From an uncultured Gammaproteobacteria bacterium (GTDB lineage Bacteria; Pseudomonadota; Gammaproteobacteria; PS1; Pseudothioglobaceae), in NCBI GenBank assembly GCA_902606745.1, contig CACLHR010000007.1:1-64000 (forward strand): a DNA stretch of 64,000 bases, written 5' to 3'. The notes beneath the pieces are model-generated. The model ran no database searches. It was given only the letters and a program-made list of their open reading frames with translations, and was not told the DNA's origin. A program made the translations under genes and the position numbers. This document shows, in pieces, positions 35,690 through 45,389 of the stretch (the stretch's first letter is position 1; each line of letters opens with the position of its first letter).

Positions 35690-37988
35690 ATATTTATTTA
35701 TTTTTCTCTCACTAAACTTTCTGTTTTGCACTCAAGTATTGTCAGCTAACTGTACTGACATTTCAGGTTCTACCGCGACTTTTTCAGCAAGCTGTACAGA
35801 CCTAGATATAGATGGAGATGGCTCTAACGTTACTATTAATTCAGGCGTCACAATTGACGGAACTTCCGATGCTGTTGGTCTTGCAAACGCGACCAATACA
35901 ACCTTAACCAACAATGGTACGATTTCAGCATCTAAAAGTCGGGGTTTGCGAACCACTACATCCGCAACCATTAATGATTTAAGCAATAATGGTACTATTA
36001 CTACAGGAGGTAGTAGTGGAATACGAAATGATGGAACCATTACGACTCTGACAAATACAAATACAATTTCTGCTACGGGGGGCTATGGAATTTATAATAT
36101 AACTGGAGCAACAATTGGAACAATAACCAATTCAGGAACGATATCTGCTGGAACTTCTTTTGGACTTCGTAACAATGGCGCAGCGACTATTACTACATTA
36201 ACCAATTCCAGCACTATTTCTGCGGATCAGTCGGGTTTATGGAATGGTGGCACAATCACTACGCTAACGAATAACGATACCGGTAATATCAAGGCATTAG
36301 ATGGTGAATTTGGTTTGAAAAATGTTAATGGCACCATAGGCACTTTAACCAATTCAGGAACGATATCTGCTAGTGATAACTATGGACTTTTTAACGATCA
36401 GAACTCTACTAACACAGCGACTATTACCACCTTGATCAATTCCGGTACCATTTCTGCGGGTAGTAACTCAGGATTATGGAATGATGACACAATCACCACA
36501 CTAACGAATAGCGGTAACATTAAAGCATTAGCGGGTGATTTTGGTTTAAAGAATGTTAGGGGCACCATAGTCACATTAACAAATTCAGGAACGATATCTG
36601 CTAGTGGTAACTATGGACTTTATAACGATGCTACAGCGACTATCACCACACTTACAAACACGGGCACAATTTCCGCATCAGGCAATAGTATTGGCATTTA
36701 TAACGATACTGATAGTACTATCGCTACACTAAATAACTCACAAGGTGCCTCTAGCTCAGCCCTAACTTACGATGGAAAACTTCCAACCAACTATAACGTT
36801 ATTGTTAATAGCACCTCTGATTTTGGTAAGACAACGTTTAGTAATGCCTCTGGTGCAACCACCTTTGGAGTTCATTCAACTTCAACTTTAGCAGGAAGTA
36901 CAACTTACAGTTCGGTACTGAGCGGTTTGAGTAGTAGTGATATAGCGAGTGGTACTTCGGACACTTTTGTTTCTGGTTCGAAAAGATATGATTGGACACT
37001 GTCAAACAGCTCTGGCAGTCTGTGGGATTTAGTAGTTGATGAAGAAGTAGATATTACTCTTGATACCAACACTTCAGTGACTAGTAGTGTCAAACCAAAT
37101 GTCATTCTCGGGATTAATAATCTGAACTCAGTGACCGAAGTGAATTTTGCCAATATGAACACCTACGACTGTGACTTATTTGACAAAAACAATATTTGTC
37201 TATCTCTAGGTGGCAGACACACTGCTATCAACACTCCTAAAACAAGCACCGATAGTGTGGTGTGGGTGGGTGGCTACAAGTTATCAGATACACTCAGAGT
37301 GGCAGGGTTTTATCATAGCAACCTAAGTCATAAGACCCCGGCGAGCTTTACACTCTCAGATAAGACACCAATGACTGGTGGACTTATTGTGTGGAATCAA
37401 AAACCAAACAAATTAGGTTATCAATTAAAGTTAGCTAACGCTTATCAACAAAAAAATGCCACTCTCACCCGTGAGGTTGTGAGCTCTTCAGAGGAAGGTA
37501 AAGGACAGACAGTAATTGAGGCAGAGAGCTATGTAGCTGAACTCCAGTATGGCTATCAATTCAGTGATGACACTGTGCTGCATCCATATTTCGCTGCTCG
37601 TTCAGCAGTCATCAAGCAAGATGCTTATACAGAAACAGGTCTAAGCTCACCTTTAAGCTTTAATGAGATTAAAGACAAGTCAACTACCATTTTACTGGGA
37701 CTTAAGTTCAATACTGACCTCAGTCATAATTTATCCTTAAAAGGTAGTCTGGGAGTCGAGCACGACATTGAACACTCGGTTGATAAGTTAGCACCCACCG
37801 GTATATCAGGACTGAGCACGGTAAGTCTAACGGATAGCTTTAATAAGACACGACCAGTTGTTTCATTGGGTTTTGATTATGCATTAAAACCCAATCATAG
37901 ACTCTCAGGCATTCTCCAATATCAAGAGTTGCCTTATCAGTCGAAGACAGAAAGTAATGCCTATCTATATTATACGATTGGTTTTTAA
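35676..37988 (+). CDS. Autotransporter with repetitive passenger domain
   Basis: A 770-residue type Va autotransporter. There is a signal peptide at 1-23 (cut near VLSA-N). The passenger, about 24-400, is built of Thr/Asn/Ser/Gly-rich repeats of the type [16 protein letters not shown], typical of a beta-helix. The C-terminal autotransporter barrel (about 495-770) ends in the aromatic YLYYTIGF recognised by BAM. The passenger would be at the cell surface or shed; adhesion is a guess. It begins inside the rnhA 3' end without a clear ribosome-binding site, so it may be coupled to rnhA. Few Cys occur, mostly near residues 26, 40 and 490-502. Confidence 0.9.
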   Translation: MKLVKYLFIFLSLNFLFCTQVLSANCTDISGSTATFSASCTDLDIDGDGSNVTINSGVTIDGTSDAVGLANATNTTLTNNGTISASKSRGLRTTTSATINDLSNNGTITTGGSSGIRNDGTITTLTNTNTISATGGYGIYNITGATIGTITNSGTISAGTSFGLRNNGAATITTLTNSSTISADQSGLWNGGTITTLTNNDTGNIKALDGEFGLKNVNGTIGTLTNSGTISASDNYGLFNDQNSTNTATITTLINSGTISAGSNSGLWNDDTITTLTNSGNIKALAGDFGLKNVRGTIVTLTNSGTISASGNYGLYNDATATITTLTNTGTISASGNSIGIYNDTDSTIATLNNSQGASSSALTYDGKLPTNYNVIVNSTSDFGKTTFSNASGATTFGVHSTSTLAGSTTYSSVLSGLSSSDIASGTSDTFVSGSKRYDWTLSNSSGSLWDLVVDEEVDITLDTNTSVTSSVKPNVILGINNLNSVTEVNFANMNTYDCDLFDKNNICLSLGGRHTAINTPKTSTDSVVWVGGYKLSDTLRVAGFYHSNLSHKTPASFTLSDKTPMTGGLIVWNQKPNKLGYQLKLANAYQQKNATLTREVVSSSEEGKGQTVIEAESYVAELQYGYQFSDDTVLHPYFAARSAVIKQDAYTETGLSSPLSFNEIKDKSTTILLGLKFNTDLSHNLSLKGSLGVEHDIEHSVDKLAPTGISGLSTVSLTDSFNKTRPVVSLGFDYALKPNHRLSGILQYQELPYQSKTESNAYLYYTIGF
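36129..36640 (+). repeat. Higher-order repeats in the autotransporter passenger
   Basis: AATTCAGGAACGATATCTGC occurs at 36129, 36351 and 36582, offsets of 222 and 231 bp (74 and 77 codons). The segments that follow 36234 and 36470 are similar over about 170 bp. All offsets are multiples of three, so copy-number change would keep the frame. Confidence 0.8.
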
Positions 37989-38086
37989 AGCTCTGTTTTG
38001 GTGCTTAATGTAATTCAAGATAATCTAATTCTGCCTGTCTAATGTCTGATAAAAGCCTCGCTTCAGTATTAAAAGCCCCGCAAATT

Positions 38087-38518
38087 TTAGTCATATATTT
38101 TTTTAGCTCTTGCCACAAAGGCATCTAGTTGTGAATTAGCAATTTTTGTAAAAATGGGAGAAAGACTCATATCAAGTAGTTTAGATTTAAACTTAAATTG
38201 TAAATTCAAAAAAACTTTTGAAGCATTTTCACCCAATGGTTCGAAACGCCACTCGCCCGAAAAATGTTCAAAAGGGCCATCCAACAACTTCATTTCTATT
38301 AGTCGAAAAGGCTTTAATGTGTTAATTGTGCTGAAGGTTTGTTTTATACCTCCTTTATTAATCTGAACTGAGGCAGTGATTTGATCATCAGATTGATTTA
38401 AAATGGAAGCACCTTCGCACCAGTTTAAGAATTGAGGGTAGTCATTGATATTATTGACTAACTCGTACATCTGTTGAGGTGAGAATGGCACAATTGCGCT
38501 TTTGGATATATGATGCAT
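38087..38518 (-). CDS. ratA: RatA-family START-domain protein (ubiquinone-binding/ribosome-associated toxin family)
   Basis: A 143-residue protein of the polyketide cyclase/START-like family: [20 protein letters not shown] at the N-terminus, then [11 protein letters not shown] and the C-terminal [14 protein letters not shown]. coli RatA (YfjG) can block 70S assembly, while related Coq10 proteins bind ubiquinone; which applies here is unknown. I chose the ATG at 38518 because it matches the usual RatA N-terminus. Longer readings from TTG 38563 or ATG 38551 add an odd hydrophobic leader. This start overlaps the smpB start on the other strand. Confidence 0.88.
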   Translation of the reverse strand: MHHISKSAIVPFSPQQMYELVNNINDYPQFLNWCEGASILNQSDDQITASVQINKGGIKQTFSTINTLKPFRLIEMKLLDGPFEHFSGEWRFEPLGENASKVFLNLQFKFKSKLLDMSLSPIFTKIANSQLDAFVARAKKIYD

Positions 38519-38993
38519 GACAAAAAATAAGAAAGATAATTTAAATACCATTGCTTCAAACAAAAAAGCAAGGCATGACTATTTTATCGAACAAAGCTTA
38601 GAGGCAGGTCTAAGTTTAAAAGGCTGGGAAGTTAAAAGCCTGAGAGAGAATAAAGTGCAAATCAAGGCAAGCTATGTCATTCTAAAAAACAATGAGCTCT
38701 ATCTTTTTGGTGCTCATATATCACCACTCGATTCAGTGTCAAGTCACGTTGATCCTGACCCAACAAGGACAAGAAAGTTGCTTCTGCATCGACTTGAAAT
38801 TAATCGATTACGAGACAAGATAACACAGAAAGGTTTTACCATAGTTCCTTTAAAGCTTTACTGGGCCAGAGGAAAAGTGAAGATAGAAATTGGTCTAGCA
38901 AAGGGCAAAAAAGCCCACGATAAGCGTCAGTCGATTAAGGATAGAGATTGGAAAAGAGACAAAGAGAGAGTCCAAAAAAACATCAATCGATAA
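38517..38993 (+). CDS. smpB: SsrA-binding protein SmpB
   Basis: A 158-residue tmRNA-binding protein for trans-translation. It has the conserved N-terminal [34 protein letters not shown], and the basic C-terminal tail ([18 protein letters not shown]) that enters the decoding site. ratA is divergent, as in E. coli, but here the two start codons share the tetranucleotide CATG (38516-38519). ssrA itself is not visible nearby. Confidence 0.95.
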   Translation: MTKNKKDNLNTIASNKKARHDYFIEQSLEAGLSLKGWEVKSLRENKVQIKASYVILKNNELYLFGAHISPLDSVSSHVDPDPTRTRKLLLHRLEINRLRDKITQKGFTIVPLKLYWARGKVKIEIGLAKGKKAHDKRQSIKDRDWKRDKERVQKNINR

Positions 38994-39021
38994 AGTTAAA
39001 AAAAAATTTTTTGTAATTATT

Positions 39022-39050
39022 TTCAATTAACTTTATTTTGATAGTACAAT
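39022..39050 (+). promoter_or_regulatory. Possible HU promoter
   Basis: TTCAAT (39022-39027), a 17-bp spacer and TACAAT (39045-39050). It would give an untranslated leader of about 118 bases before the HU gene. Confidence 0.35.
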
Positions 39051-39070
39051 GATTTCTTAGATCTAGCGTT

Positions 39071-39103
39071 GGAGGCAGATTGTTTTTTTTGGTTCTTTCC
39101 TCC
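39071..39103 (+). other. Hairpin in the HU leader
   Basis: GGAGG (39071-39075) can pair with CCTCC (39099-39103), extended by AGA/TCT. The GGAGG looks like a Shine-Dalgarno sequence but is about 100 bases from the HU ATG and has no ORF behind it. Confidence 0.35.
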
Positions 39104-39174
39104 TTAAATAGGTGCACACATTACCTCTTTCACTATTTCTAATTTTTGTCAAACTTCTTTAGGAGAGAATTAAC

Positions 39175-39447
39175 ATGAATAAATCAGAATTAATAGATGC
39201 AATCGCTTCAGGTGCAAATTTATCAAAAGCAGATGCGGCGAGAGCTTTAAATGCAACAACTAGTGCAATCACTTCTGAAATGGCAAGTGGTGGCGGTGTT
39301 CAACTAACGGGCTTTGGTAGTTTTGTAGTTAGAAGTCGTGCAGCACGTACTGGACGTAATCCACAAACAGGAGCAACTATACAAATTGCCGCCTCAAATG
39401 TGGCAGCATTTAAAGCCGGTAAAGCATTGAAAGAAGCAGTAAATTAA
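39175..39447 (+). CDS. hupB: HU-type DNA-binding protein
   Basis: A 90-residue [28 protein letters not shown] at the start, the conserved [21 protein letters not shown] at about 46-66 (beta arms that bend DNA), and [11 protein letters not shown] at the end. A nucleoid-associated protein. AGGAGAG precedes the ATG. It is a single-gene unit with its own terminator. Whether it equals HupA or HupB cannot be fixed from sequence alone. Confidence 0.95.
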   Translation: MNKSELIDAIASGANLSKADAARALNATTSAITSEMASGGGVQLTGFGSFVVRSRAARTGRNPQTGATIQIAASNVAAFKAGKALKEAVN

Positions 39448-39469
39448 GTTATAAAGATAGTCAACATTT

Positions 39470-39493
39470 AAGGCGCTTTAGGGCGCCTTTTTT
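39470..39493 (+). terminator. Intrinsic terminator after the HU gene
   Basis: AAGGCGC (39470-39476) pairs with GCGCCTT (39483-39489) around a 6-base loop, followed by a T-run. Confidence 0.92.
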
Positions 39494-39567
39494 GTTTTTG
39501 ATGTTTGAACTTGAGGATAAAAAAAGCCTTGTACTGTTTTTAACTGCTACAAATAATTTTATTAAAT

Positions 39568-40572
39568 ATGAAAAAATTTTCTTTCAAATTTAGTTTAATT
39601 ATTTTTCTTTTTCTAGCTCTAATTTTGAGTGCTGCTTATTTCGGCGTTGGTTATTACATATACTCAACTCTTGCTAGGGCCGAACCTGGCTGTGGTAATG
39701 ACTGTGTTAACAACCCAAGTAGTTTCAGAGATAACTCGGAAGAGTCTGATTTTCCGTTTGAAGAATATCAGGTTGAATACTGGGAGTTACATCAATATAC
39801 AGGAGGTGATGCAGATATTGCTCTTGATGCATGGTGGCTTCCAATAAAAGAAAAAGGAGACAGTAATGCGCCAGTCATTATTGTTGTACATGGATTAAGA
39901 ATCAGTAAGCATGATCCGGACATGTTAACTGTCGCTGGAATGTTGCATAAGAAAGGCTTTAACGTCCTTTTATTTGATTTGCGTGATCACGGTAAATCCA
40001 CTATTGAAGATGGCAGGGTAAGTATAGGCACAAAGGAGTACCGTGACGTCATAGCTAGTGTTGACTGGCTCATAGAAATACAGGGCATTGATTCAAAACG
40101 AATCGGTATTTATGGTGACTCTATGGGCGCTGCAACCGCAGCTATTGCCTTTGGTATGGACGATAGAATTCAATCTTTAGTTTTGGATAACGGTTATCTT
40201 GACCTAAATAAAGTGGTGCGAGAAGAGCTGGAAAGGGAAGGTTATCCAACATGGTTGGCACCCGGAGCGATTTGGTCTGCATCCATATTTGGTGGTGAGA
40301 CATTTCTAGAGCCTTCCCCACAATTAGCTTTTATCAATCATCTTGATCGACCTATATTTGCAATGCATGGTACAGCTGACACCCGTGTTTTACCTCACCA
40401 TACTGCTGATATGGAAGTTATTGCTCAACAAAAAGGGGTTAATTTAATCACGTGGTTTGCTGACAATGCAATACACTCTGGAATAAAATATATGTATCCT
40501 GAGGAGTTTTCAAGTCGAGTGAGTGAGTTTTTTGCTCTTAGTCTGTCTGGAATAACAGAGCCTGTAAAATAA
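39568..40572 (+). CDS. Membrane-anchored alpha/beta hydrolase
   Basis: A 334-residue protein with an N-terminal signal anchor (about 8-34) and an alpha/beta hydrolase domain outside the cytoplasm. The oxyanion region is IIVVHGLRISKH, the nucleophile elbow is YGDSMGAATA (Ser at about 190), the acid is in MHGTADTRVLP, and the catalytic His is in NAIHSGIKYM. It resembles the BEM46/YfhR group of serine hydrolases; the substrate is unknown. Several acidic residues and a Cys pair (CGNDC) follow the anchor. It starts 75 bases after the HU terminator. Confidence 0.85.
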   Translation: MKKFSFKFSLIIFLFLALILSAAYFGVGYYIYSTLARAEPGCGNDCVNNPSSFRDNSEESDFPFEEYQVEYWELHQYTGGDADIALDAWWLPIKEKGDSNAPVIIVVHGLRISKHDPDMLTVAGMLHKKGFNVLLFDLRDHGKSTIEDGRVSIGTKEYRDVIASVDWLIEIQGIDSKRIGIYGDSMGAATAAIAFGMDDRIQSLVLDNGYLDLNKVVREELEREGYPTWLAPGAIWSASIFGGETFLEPSPQLAFINHLDRPIFAMHGTADTRVLPHHTADMEVIAQQKGVNLITWFADNAIHSGIKYMYPEEFSSRVSEFFALSLSGITEPVK

Positions 40573-40607
40573 TATTATTTCTTCAATCATCTGATAATAA
40601 AATTACT

Positions 40608-41924
40608 ATGACTCAATTCTCGCCGTATTGGTGGAAAGATCAAGCTCAGTATAACAACTCCGATGATGTTCCAAAAAAAGCAGATATAGTAATTGTAGGT
40701 GCAGGTTATACCGGTTTGAGTGCCGCACTTACCTTATCTCAGGCGGGTCGTAGTGTGGTAGTTTTGGATGCAGAAGCGATTGGTTTTGGTGCCAGTACAC
40801 GCAACGGAGGGATGTTGGGATCTGGACATAAAATCTCAACAGATCAGGCTCTCCGTCAATATGGTTCAAAAATTGCTGCTCAAATTCATGAAGAGGCTAA
40901 TGCTTCTTTAGCTTTTACTACTAATTTAATTAAAGAAAATAATATTGATTGTGAATTGCAAATTTGTGGTCGATTACGAACAGCATGGACGCCCCAAGAC
41001 CAAATTGAGATGTCAAAAAATCTTGAAAAATTGAAAGCTATTGAGAATTTTAATTCAAATATGATAGAGCCTGAGTTGATGCCTAACTCTATAAAAACAG
41101 ATTTATATTTTGGTGGGCAATTATATGAAGATCATGGAGCTGTGCATCCATATAAATTTCATTATGGTTTGTTGCAACTTGCTTTAAACGCTGGAGCAAA
41201 AGTTTTTGGAAAATCTCTCGTAAGTAAAGTTAAACCAGTTTCTAAAGATTCTGATGTAGGGTTTAAAGTATTTACTTCAAATACAATTGTCCAATGTAAC
41301 CAAGTTCTAATGGCAACTAATGGATATACCCGACCAAGCCTTTCTAAAAACTTGTCTCGACGAATATTGCCAATACCAAGTTATATAATCACTACAAAAG
41401 ATATAGGGGTTGGAAGGGTTCAATCACTTTTGCCTGGCGGACACTGTATGGTTGAAACACGAAAACGTTATTGTTATTACCGTGCAACACCTTGTGGAAG
41501 AAGAATCATGCTTGGTACCAGGGCAGCTATGCATTCAATAACACCTGAACAAGCGTTACCTACTCTTCGCAAGATGTTGATTGAAATTTTTCCTTCATTA
41601 ATTGATGTAGAGATTAGTCATTGTTGGACAGGCTATACTGGGTTTAGTTTTAGTAAGTTACCAAGTCTAGGTGAAAACCAAGGCATATATTATGCGTTAG
41701 GCTATTGTGGAAATGGTGTTGCGATGGCACCTTATCTAGGTCATAAGGCTGCTCTAAAATTGTTACAACCTAGTGTAAATCATACTGTTTTTGAAAAGAC
41801 ACCACTTCTCACTCGACCTTACTATTATGGAAGGCCATGGTTCTTGTCTTTTGTTAGTGCTATATTCATGGGGCATGACTTACTTGATAACTATCGTCGC
41901 AAGAGATCTTTAAAGAAAATATAA
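40608..41924 (+). CDS. FAD-dependent amine/amino-acid oxidoreductase (DAO family)
   Basis: A 438-residue flavoprotein. The dinucleotide-binding motif is IVIVGAGYTGLSAAL at about 27-41, followed by GFGASTRNGGMLGSGHK, the form seen in PuuB/OrdL-type gamma-glutamylputrescine or amine oxidases. The C-terminal GYCGNGVAMAPYLGHKAALKLL closes the FAD site. It probably oxidises a secondary amine or amino acid; the substrate cannot be named. A 35-base gap from the hydrolase gene suggests one unit, but no other catabolic gene is near. Confidence 0.85.
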   Translation: MTQFSPYWWKDQAQYNNSDDVPKKADIVIVGAGYTGLSAALTLSQAGRSVVVLDAEAIGFGASTRNGGMLGSGHKISTDQALRQYGSKIAAQIHEEANASLAFTTNLIKENNIDCELQICGRLRTAWTPQDQIEMSKNLEKLKAIENFNSNMIEPELMPNSIKTDLYFGGQLYEDHGAVHPYKFHYGLLQLALNAGAKVFGKSLVSKVKPVSKDSDVGFKVFTSNTIVQCNQVLMATNGYTRPSLSKNLSRRILPIPSYIITTKDIGVGRVQSLLPGGHCMVETRKRYCYYRATPCGRRIMLGTRAAMHSITPEQALPTLRKMLIEIFPSLIDVEISHCWTGYTGFSFSKLPSLGENQGIYYALGYCGNGVAMAPYLGHKAALKLLQPSVNHTVFEKTPLLTRPYYYGRPWFLSFVSAIFMGHDLLDNYRRKRSLKKI

Positions 41925-42037
41925 TTCAGTAATAAAAATTTTCTTGTAGCGCTGGTCTATAGGATTTTCACCTCTAAGTAATAGAAATTTACTGCAACAT
42001 GGTAAAATACTGGCTTTTAAAAAAATTGAGGATTAGT

Positions 42038-42463
42038 ATGGAGCGTACTTTATCAATAATTAAACCTGACGCTGTTGCTAAAAATGTGATTGGTGAAATT
42101 TATTCTCGCTTTGAGAATGCAGGTTTTAAAATTGTTGCTGCAAAAATGATACATTTAGATGAAATTACAGCGGGTGGTTTTTATGCTGTTCACCAAGAGC
42201 GACCTTTCTTTAAAGACCTCATTTCCTTTATGACATCAGGTCCTGTATTAGTTCAAGTTCTAGAAGGTGAAAATGCTGTAGCTAGACATCGTGAAATTAT
42301 GGGTGCAACAAACCCTAAAGAAGCTGCCTCCGGAACTATTCGTGCTGATTTTGCTGAATCTTTAGATGAGAACGCTGTGCATGGATCTGACTCAATTGAG
42401 AATGCTGCGATTGAAATTGCTTATTTTTTTGGTGAAGTTGGTGTTTGCCCAAGAACAAGATAA
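42038..42463 (+). CDS. ndk: Nucleoside diphosphate kinase
   Basis: A 141-residue kinase that balances NTP pools. It has [13 protein letters not shown] at the start and the phosphorylated His in [13 protein letters not shown] near residue 116. I chose the ATG at 42038, preceded by GAGGAT. A reading from 41999 overlaps a promoter-like TGGTAAAAT and adds 13 unconserved residues. It is the first gene of the conserved ndk-rlmN-(rodZ)-ispG series. Confidence 0.96.
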   Translation: MERTLSIIKPDAVAKNVIGEIYSRFENAGFKIVAAKMIHLDEITAGGFYAVHQERPFFKDLISFMTSGPVLVQVLEGENAVARHREIMGATNPKEAASGTIRADFAESLDENAVHGSDSIENAAIEIAYFFGEVGVCPRTR

Positions 42464-42515
42464 AGTTAAAGTAATAATATTATCTAAACAGTCGATTTAA
42501 GGGCTGTTATTTCCC

Positions 42516-43598
42516 ATGCTAGAAAAACAAAACTTATTAGGGCTTCCTCAAGATAAACTTAAAAAGTTATTTTCTGATCTTAGTGAGAGACCTTTTCGTA
42601 CAAAACAGATTATGCAATGGATTTACCACCAAGGTAATACAAACTTTGGTGATATGCATAATTTATCTAAAGACTTAAGAAAAAAGTTACAAGCCATAGC
42701 TACAATTGATTTACCGGAAGTAATTACTCTGAATCATTCAAAAGATGGGGTTATCAAGTGGATTATTAAACTTGAGAAAGACAATCATATAGAAACAGTT
42801 TATATTCCTGAAAGAGAACGAGGAACTTTGTGCATCTCTTCACAAGTTGGTTGTGCGCTTGCTTGTACCTTTTGTTCTACAGGTGTTCAGGGATTTAATC
42901 GAAATCTAATGAGTCATGAAATAATTGCTCAAGTTTTGATTGCCCAAAACTACTTAAAGAAAAAAGATAAGCGAATTTCAAATGTAGTATTTATGGGTAT
43001 GGGTGAACCTTTGCTTAATGAAAGCGCAGTATATGATGCCTGTGATCTTTTATTGGATGATTGGGCTTTTGGACTATCGAGAAGAAAGGTTACAGTTTCT
43101 TCGTCTGGTATTGTCCCTGCGCTATATAGAATGTCAGACACGATTCCAGTAAGCTTGGCGATCTCTTTGCATGCACCTAGTGATGAGTTGAGAGATATAC
43201 TTGTTCCAATCAATCAAAAATATCCCATTAAGGAGTTGATGAAGGCTTGCCGGTACTATTTAAATGCTGGAGAGCAAGAGAGACATATATTTTTCGAATA
43301 TGTCATGCTTGATGGGGTCAATGATTTACCTGAACATGCAAAATCTTTAGCAAGTTTACTAAAAGGTATTTCTGCTAAAGTAAATCTAATTCCTTTTAAT
43401 CCATTTCCAAAAACTCAATATCAAACCTCAAAAGAAGTTACAATTAATAAGTTTCAAAATATTTTATATCGATCAGGCATTCGGACAACAACTAGACGAA
43501 CAAGGGGTGATGATGTTGACGCTGCTTGTGGGCAACTTGCAGGTAAAGTGCTAGATAAGAGTAGAAGAAATGTTGGACGGCATCAAGTATTATCCTAA
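42516..43598 (+). CDS. rlmN: 23S rRNA/tRNA adenine-C2 methyltransferase RlmN
   Basis: A 360-residue radical SAM enzyme that methylates A2503 of 23S rRNA and A37 of some tRNAs. The cluster motif CALACTFC has Cys113, Cys117 and Cys120. The methyl-carrying Cys is in DAACGQLAGK near the C-terminus. It uses two SAM per reaction, so it depends on the metK/ahcY cycle. Its 3' end overlaps the next gene by 29 bases. Confidence 0.97.
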   Translation: MLEKQNLLGLPQDKLKKLFSDLSERPFRTKQIMQWIYHQGNTNFGDMHNLSKDLRKKLQAIATIDLPEVITLNHSKDGVIKWIIKLEKDNHIETVYIPERERGTLCISSQVGCALACTFCSTGVQGFNRNLMSHEIIAQVLIAQNYLKKKDKRISNVVFMGMGEPLLNESAVYDACDLLLDDWAFGLSRRKVTVSSSGIVPALYRMSDTIPVSLAISLHAPSDELRDILVPINQKYPIKELMKACRYYLNAGEQERHIFFEYVMLDGVNDLPEHAKSLASLLKGISAKVNLIPFNPFPKTQYQTSKEVTINKFQNILYRSGIRTTTRRTRGDDVDAACGQLAGKVLDKSRRNVGRHQVLS

Positions 43599-43863
43599 AA
43601 GAAAAAAACGCTTCAAACTAAAGCTATTTCTGCTTTTGTCGTTAATAATTATATTTTTAGGTATCTGGTATTATTTCGAGGATGTAGAGATTGGTAATAC
43701 CCGCTCAACCTCAATTATTATCAGTGAGCCAAATAATTTTGAAAGTACTGAAGGGCAAACTGATGAGAACATTGAAGAGGTCTCATCAACTACAATAATT
43801 GACAATAATACTGAGAGCTTAGATGAAGCAATAAAGACTTATGAAGCAAGTACACAAAATTAA
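43570..43863 (+). CDS. Short single-pass membrane protein at the rodZ locus
   Basis: A 97-residue protein with a basic stretch ([12 protein letters not shown], about 8-19), one membrane helix (about 20-36) and an acidic Ser/Thr/Asn-rich tail of about 60 residues. E. coli has rodZ in exactly this position between rlmN and ispG. RodZ has a juxtamembrane basic patch and one helix, but also a cytoplasmic HTH domain and a longer periplasmic domain, both missing here. It may be a reduced RodZ or an unrelated replacement. It overlaps rlmN by 29 and ispG by 23 bases, so translation is coupled. Confidence 0.7.
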   Translation: MLDGIKYYPKRKKRFKLKLFLLLSLIIIFLGIWYYFEDVEIGNTRSTSIIISEPNNFESTEGQTDENIEEVSSTTIIDNNTESLDEAIKTYEASTQN

Positions 43864-44920
43864 AAGAAGAATCTCTGACCAAATTTTTGTCGGAGATGTT
43901 GCAATAGGTGGTGGAGCTCCTATCAGTGTTCAAAGTATGACAAACACCAACACTTGTGATATCGAGTCAACGGTTCTCCAAATAGAGTCACTTGAAAAAG
44001 CAGGTGCTGATCTTGTTAGGGTTTCAATTCCGACTATGGATGCAGCTGAGGCTTTTAAAGAAATCAAGCAACGTGCAAATATTCCGTTGATCACAGATAT
44101 TCATTTTGATTATAAAATAGCACTCAAGGTGGCTGAATATGGGGCAGACTGTCTTAGAATTAATCCAGGAAATATTGGCAAAGAAGATCGCGTTAGAGAG
44201 GTTGTTGCGTCAGCAAAGGATCACAATATACCGATTCGTATTGGAGTGAATGCTGGCTCATTGGAAAAAGATTTACAGAAAAAATATACAGAGCCAACTC
44301 CTGAAGCGATGGTGGAGTCGGCATTCAGACACATTGATATTCTGGATAAACTCAACTTCAATAATTACAAGGTCTCTCTCAAAGCGTCGGAGGTTTTTAT
44401 GACTGTATTTGCATACAGACAGCTAGCCTCTCAAATCGTCAATCCACTTCATTTGGGTATTACGGAGGCTGGCTCTTATAGGTCAGGCACTGTTAAGTCA
44501 TCGATTGGCATGGGTTTGCTTTTAAGTGAAGGTATAGGTGACACTATTCGCGTTTCTCTTGCGTCAGATCCGGTTGACGAGGTAAGAGTTGGTTTTGATA
44601 TTTTAAAGTCACTGAATCTAAGAAAGAAGGGCGTAAATTTAATTGCCTGTCCTTCATGTTCTAGACAAAAGTTTGATGTTATTGCAGTTGTTAATGAGCT
44701 TGAGTCTCGTTTAGAAGATATTACTGAATCAATTGATGTAGCTGTGATTGGGTGTGTTGTGAATGGACCAGGTGAAGCTAGGGAAGTAAGTGTTGGAGTT
44801 ACAGGCGGATCTCCAAATTTAATGTATATCAATGGTAAGACTCATAGCAAGGTAGATAATGATTCTCTGGTTGATACCTTAGAGGCTAATATCAGAAAGC
44901 GACTCATCTCCAATGTTTAA
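43841..44920 (+). CDS. ispG: 4-hydroxy-3-methylbut-2-enyl diphosphate synthase
   Basis: A 359-residue 4Fe-4S enzyme of the MEP pathway (GcpE), which turns cyclodiphosphate MEcPP into HMBPP. Features are [20 protein letters not shown] at the start, a TIM-barrel, and cluster ligands in [10 protein letters not shown] and [12 protein letters not shown]. Together with dxs on the opposite strand it covers two of the seven MEP steps. Its last 17 bases overlap the DUF2062 gene tail to tail. Confidence 0.97.
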   Translation: MKQVHKIKRRISDQIFVGDVAIGGGAPISVQSMTNTNTCDIESTVLQIESLEKAGADLVRVSIPTMDAAEAFKEIKQRANIPLITDIHFDYKIALKVAEYGADCLRINPGNIGKEDRVREVVASAKDHNIPIRIGVNAGSLEKDLQKKYTEPTPEAMVESAFRHIDILDKLNFNNYKVSLKASEVFMTVFAYRQLASQIVNPLHLGITEAGSYRSGTVKSSIGMGLLLSEGIGDTIRVSLASDPVDEVRVGFDILKSLNLRKKGVNLIACPSCSRQKFDVIAVVNELESRLEDITESIDVAVIGCVVNGPGEAREVSVGVTGGSPNLMYINGKTHSKVDNDSLVDTLEANIRKRLISNV

Positions 44921-45389
44921 TTCGTTTAAACGCTCTATACTTATAAATCAATAGAATAGATATATAGCCTAAGATTGCTGCGATAGGAGAAACGATTAAA
45001 CCTCCAACCCATAGAGCTATAGTGGTTGTGGTCAAATTTTCGAGTATATATTCCAAAGTAAATACAAAGTTAGGGTCCAATTCCATGCCAATGATGTAAG
45101 AGCCCAGTTGATATATGTAGTAATAAATTGGCACCATGGTGATTGGGTTATTTACCCAAACGAGAGCCATTGAAAGTAAGATATTAGATGAAAAAACAAC
45201 AGCAAGCACCGCTGCTAAAAGCGTGTGAAGAGGGATTGGTATAAAAGCACAAAATAAGCCAATCGCAAAAGCTCTAGAAATGGTACGTTTATTCCATTTC
45301 CAAAGATATGGGTCATGTAAGTGTCGATTTAGCCAACCTAAATTAACATCTTCGCGTTTTGGGCTAAAACGTTTTAAAGTTTCCCTCAT
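44904..45389 (-). CDS. DUF2062 membrane protein
   Basis: A 161-residue protein with three to four hydrophobic segments and the DUF2062 pattern: [23 protein letters not shown] at about 38-60, then [21 protein letters not shown] at about 76-96. No function is established for the family. It overlaps dxs by 4 bases upstream and ispG by 17 bases at the 3' end. Confidence 0.85.
   Translation of the reverse strand: MRETLKRFSPKREDVNLGWLNRHLHDPYLWKWNKRTISRAFAIGLFCAFIPIPLHTLLAAVLAVVFSSNILLSMALVWVNNPITMVPIYYYIYQLGSYIIGMELDPNFVFTLEYILENLTTTTIALWVGGLIVSPIAAILGYISILLIYKYRAFKRIKHWR

Noticed and set aside
35900-36750. A CRISPR-like repeat array
   Set aside because: The repeats are long, imperfect, in frame and lie inside an autotransporter gene; there are no uniform spacers.
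36905-37162. Minus-strand ORFs inside the autotransporter and purL
   Set aside because: They lack ribosome-binding sites and recognisable protein sequence, and lie antisense to clear genes.
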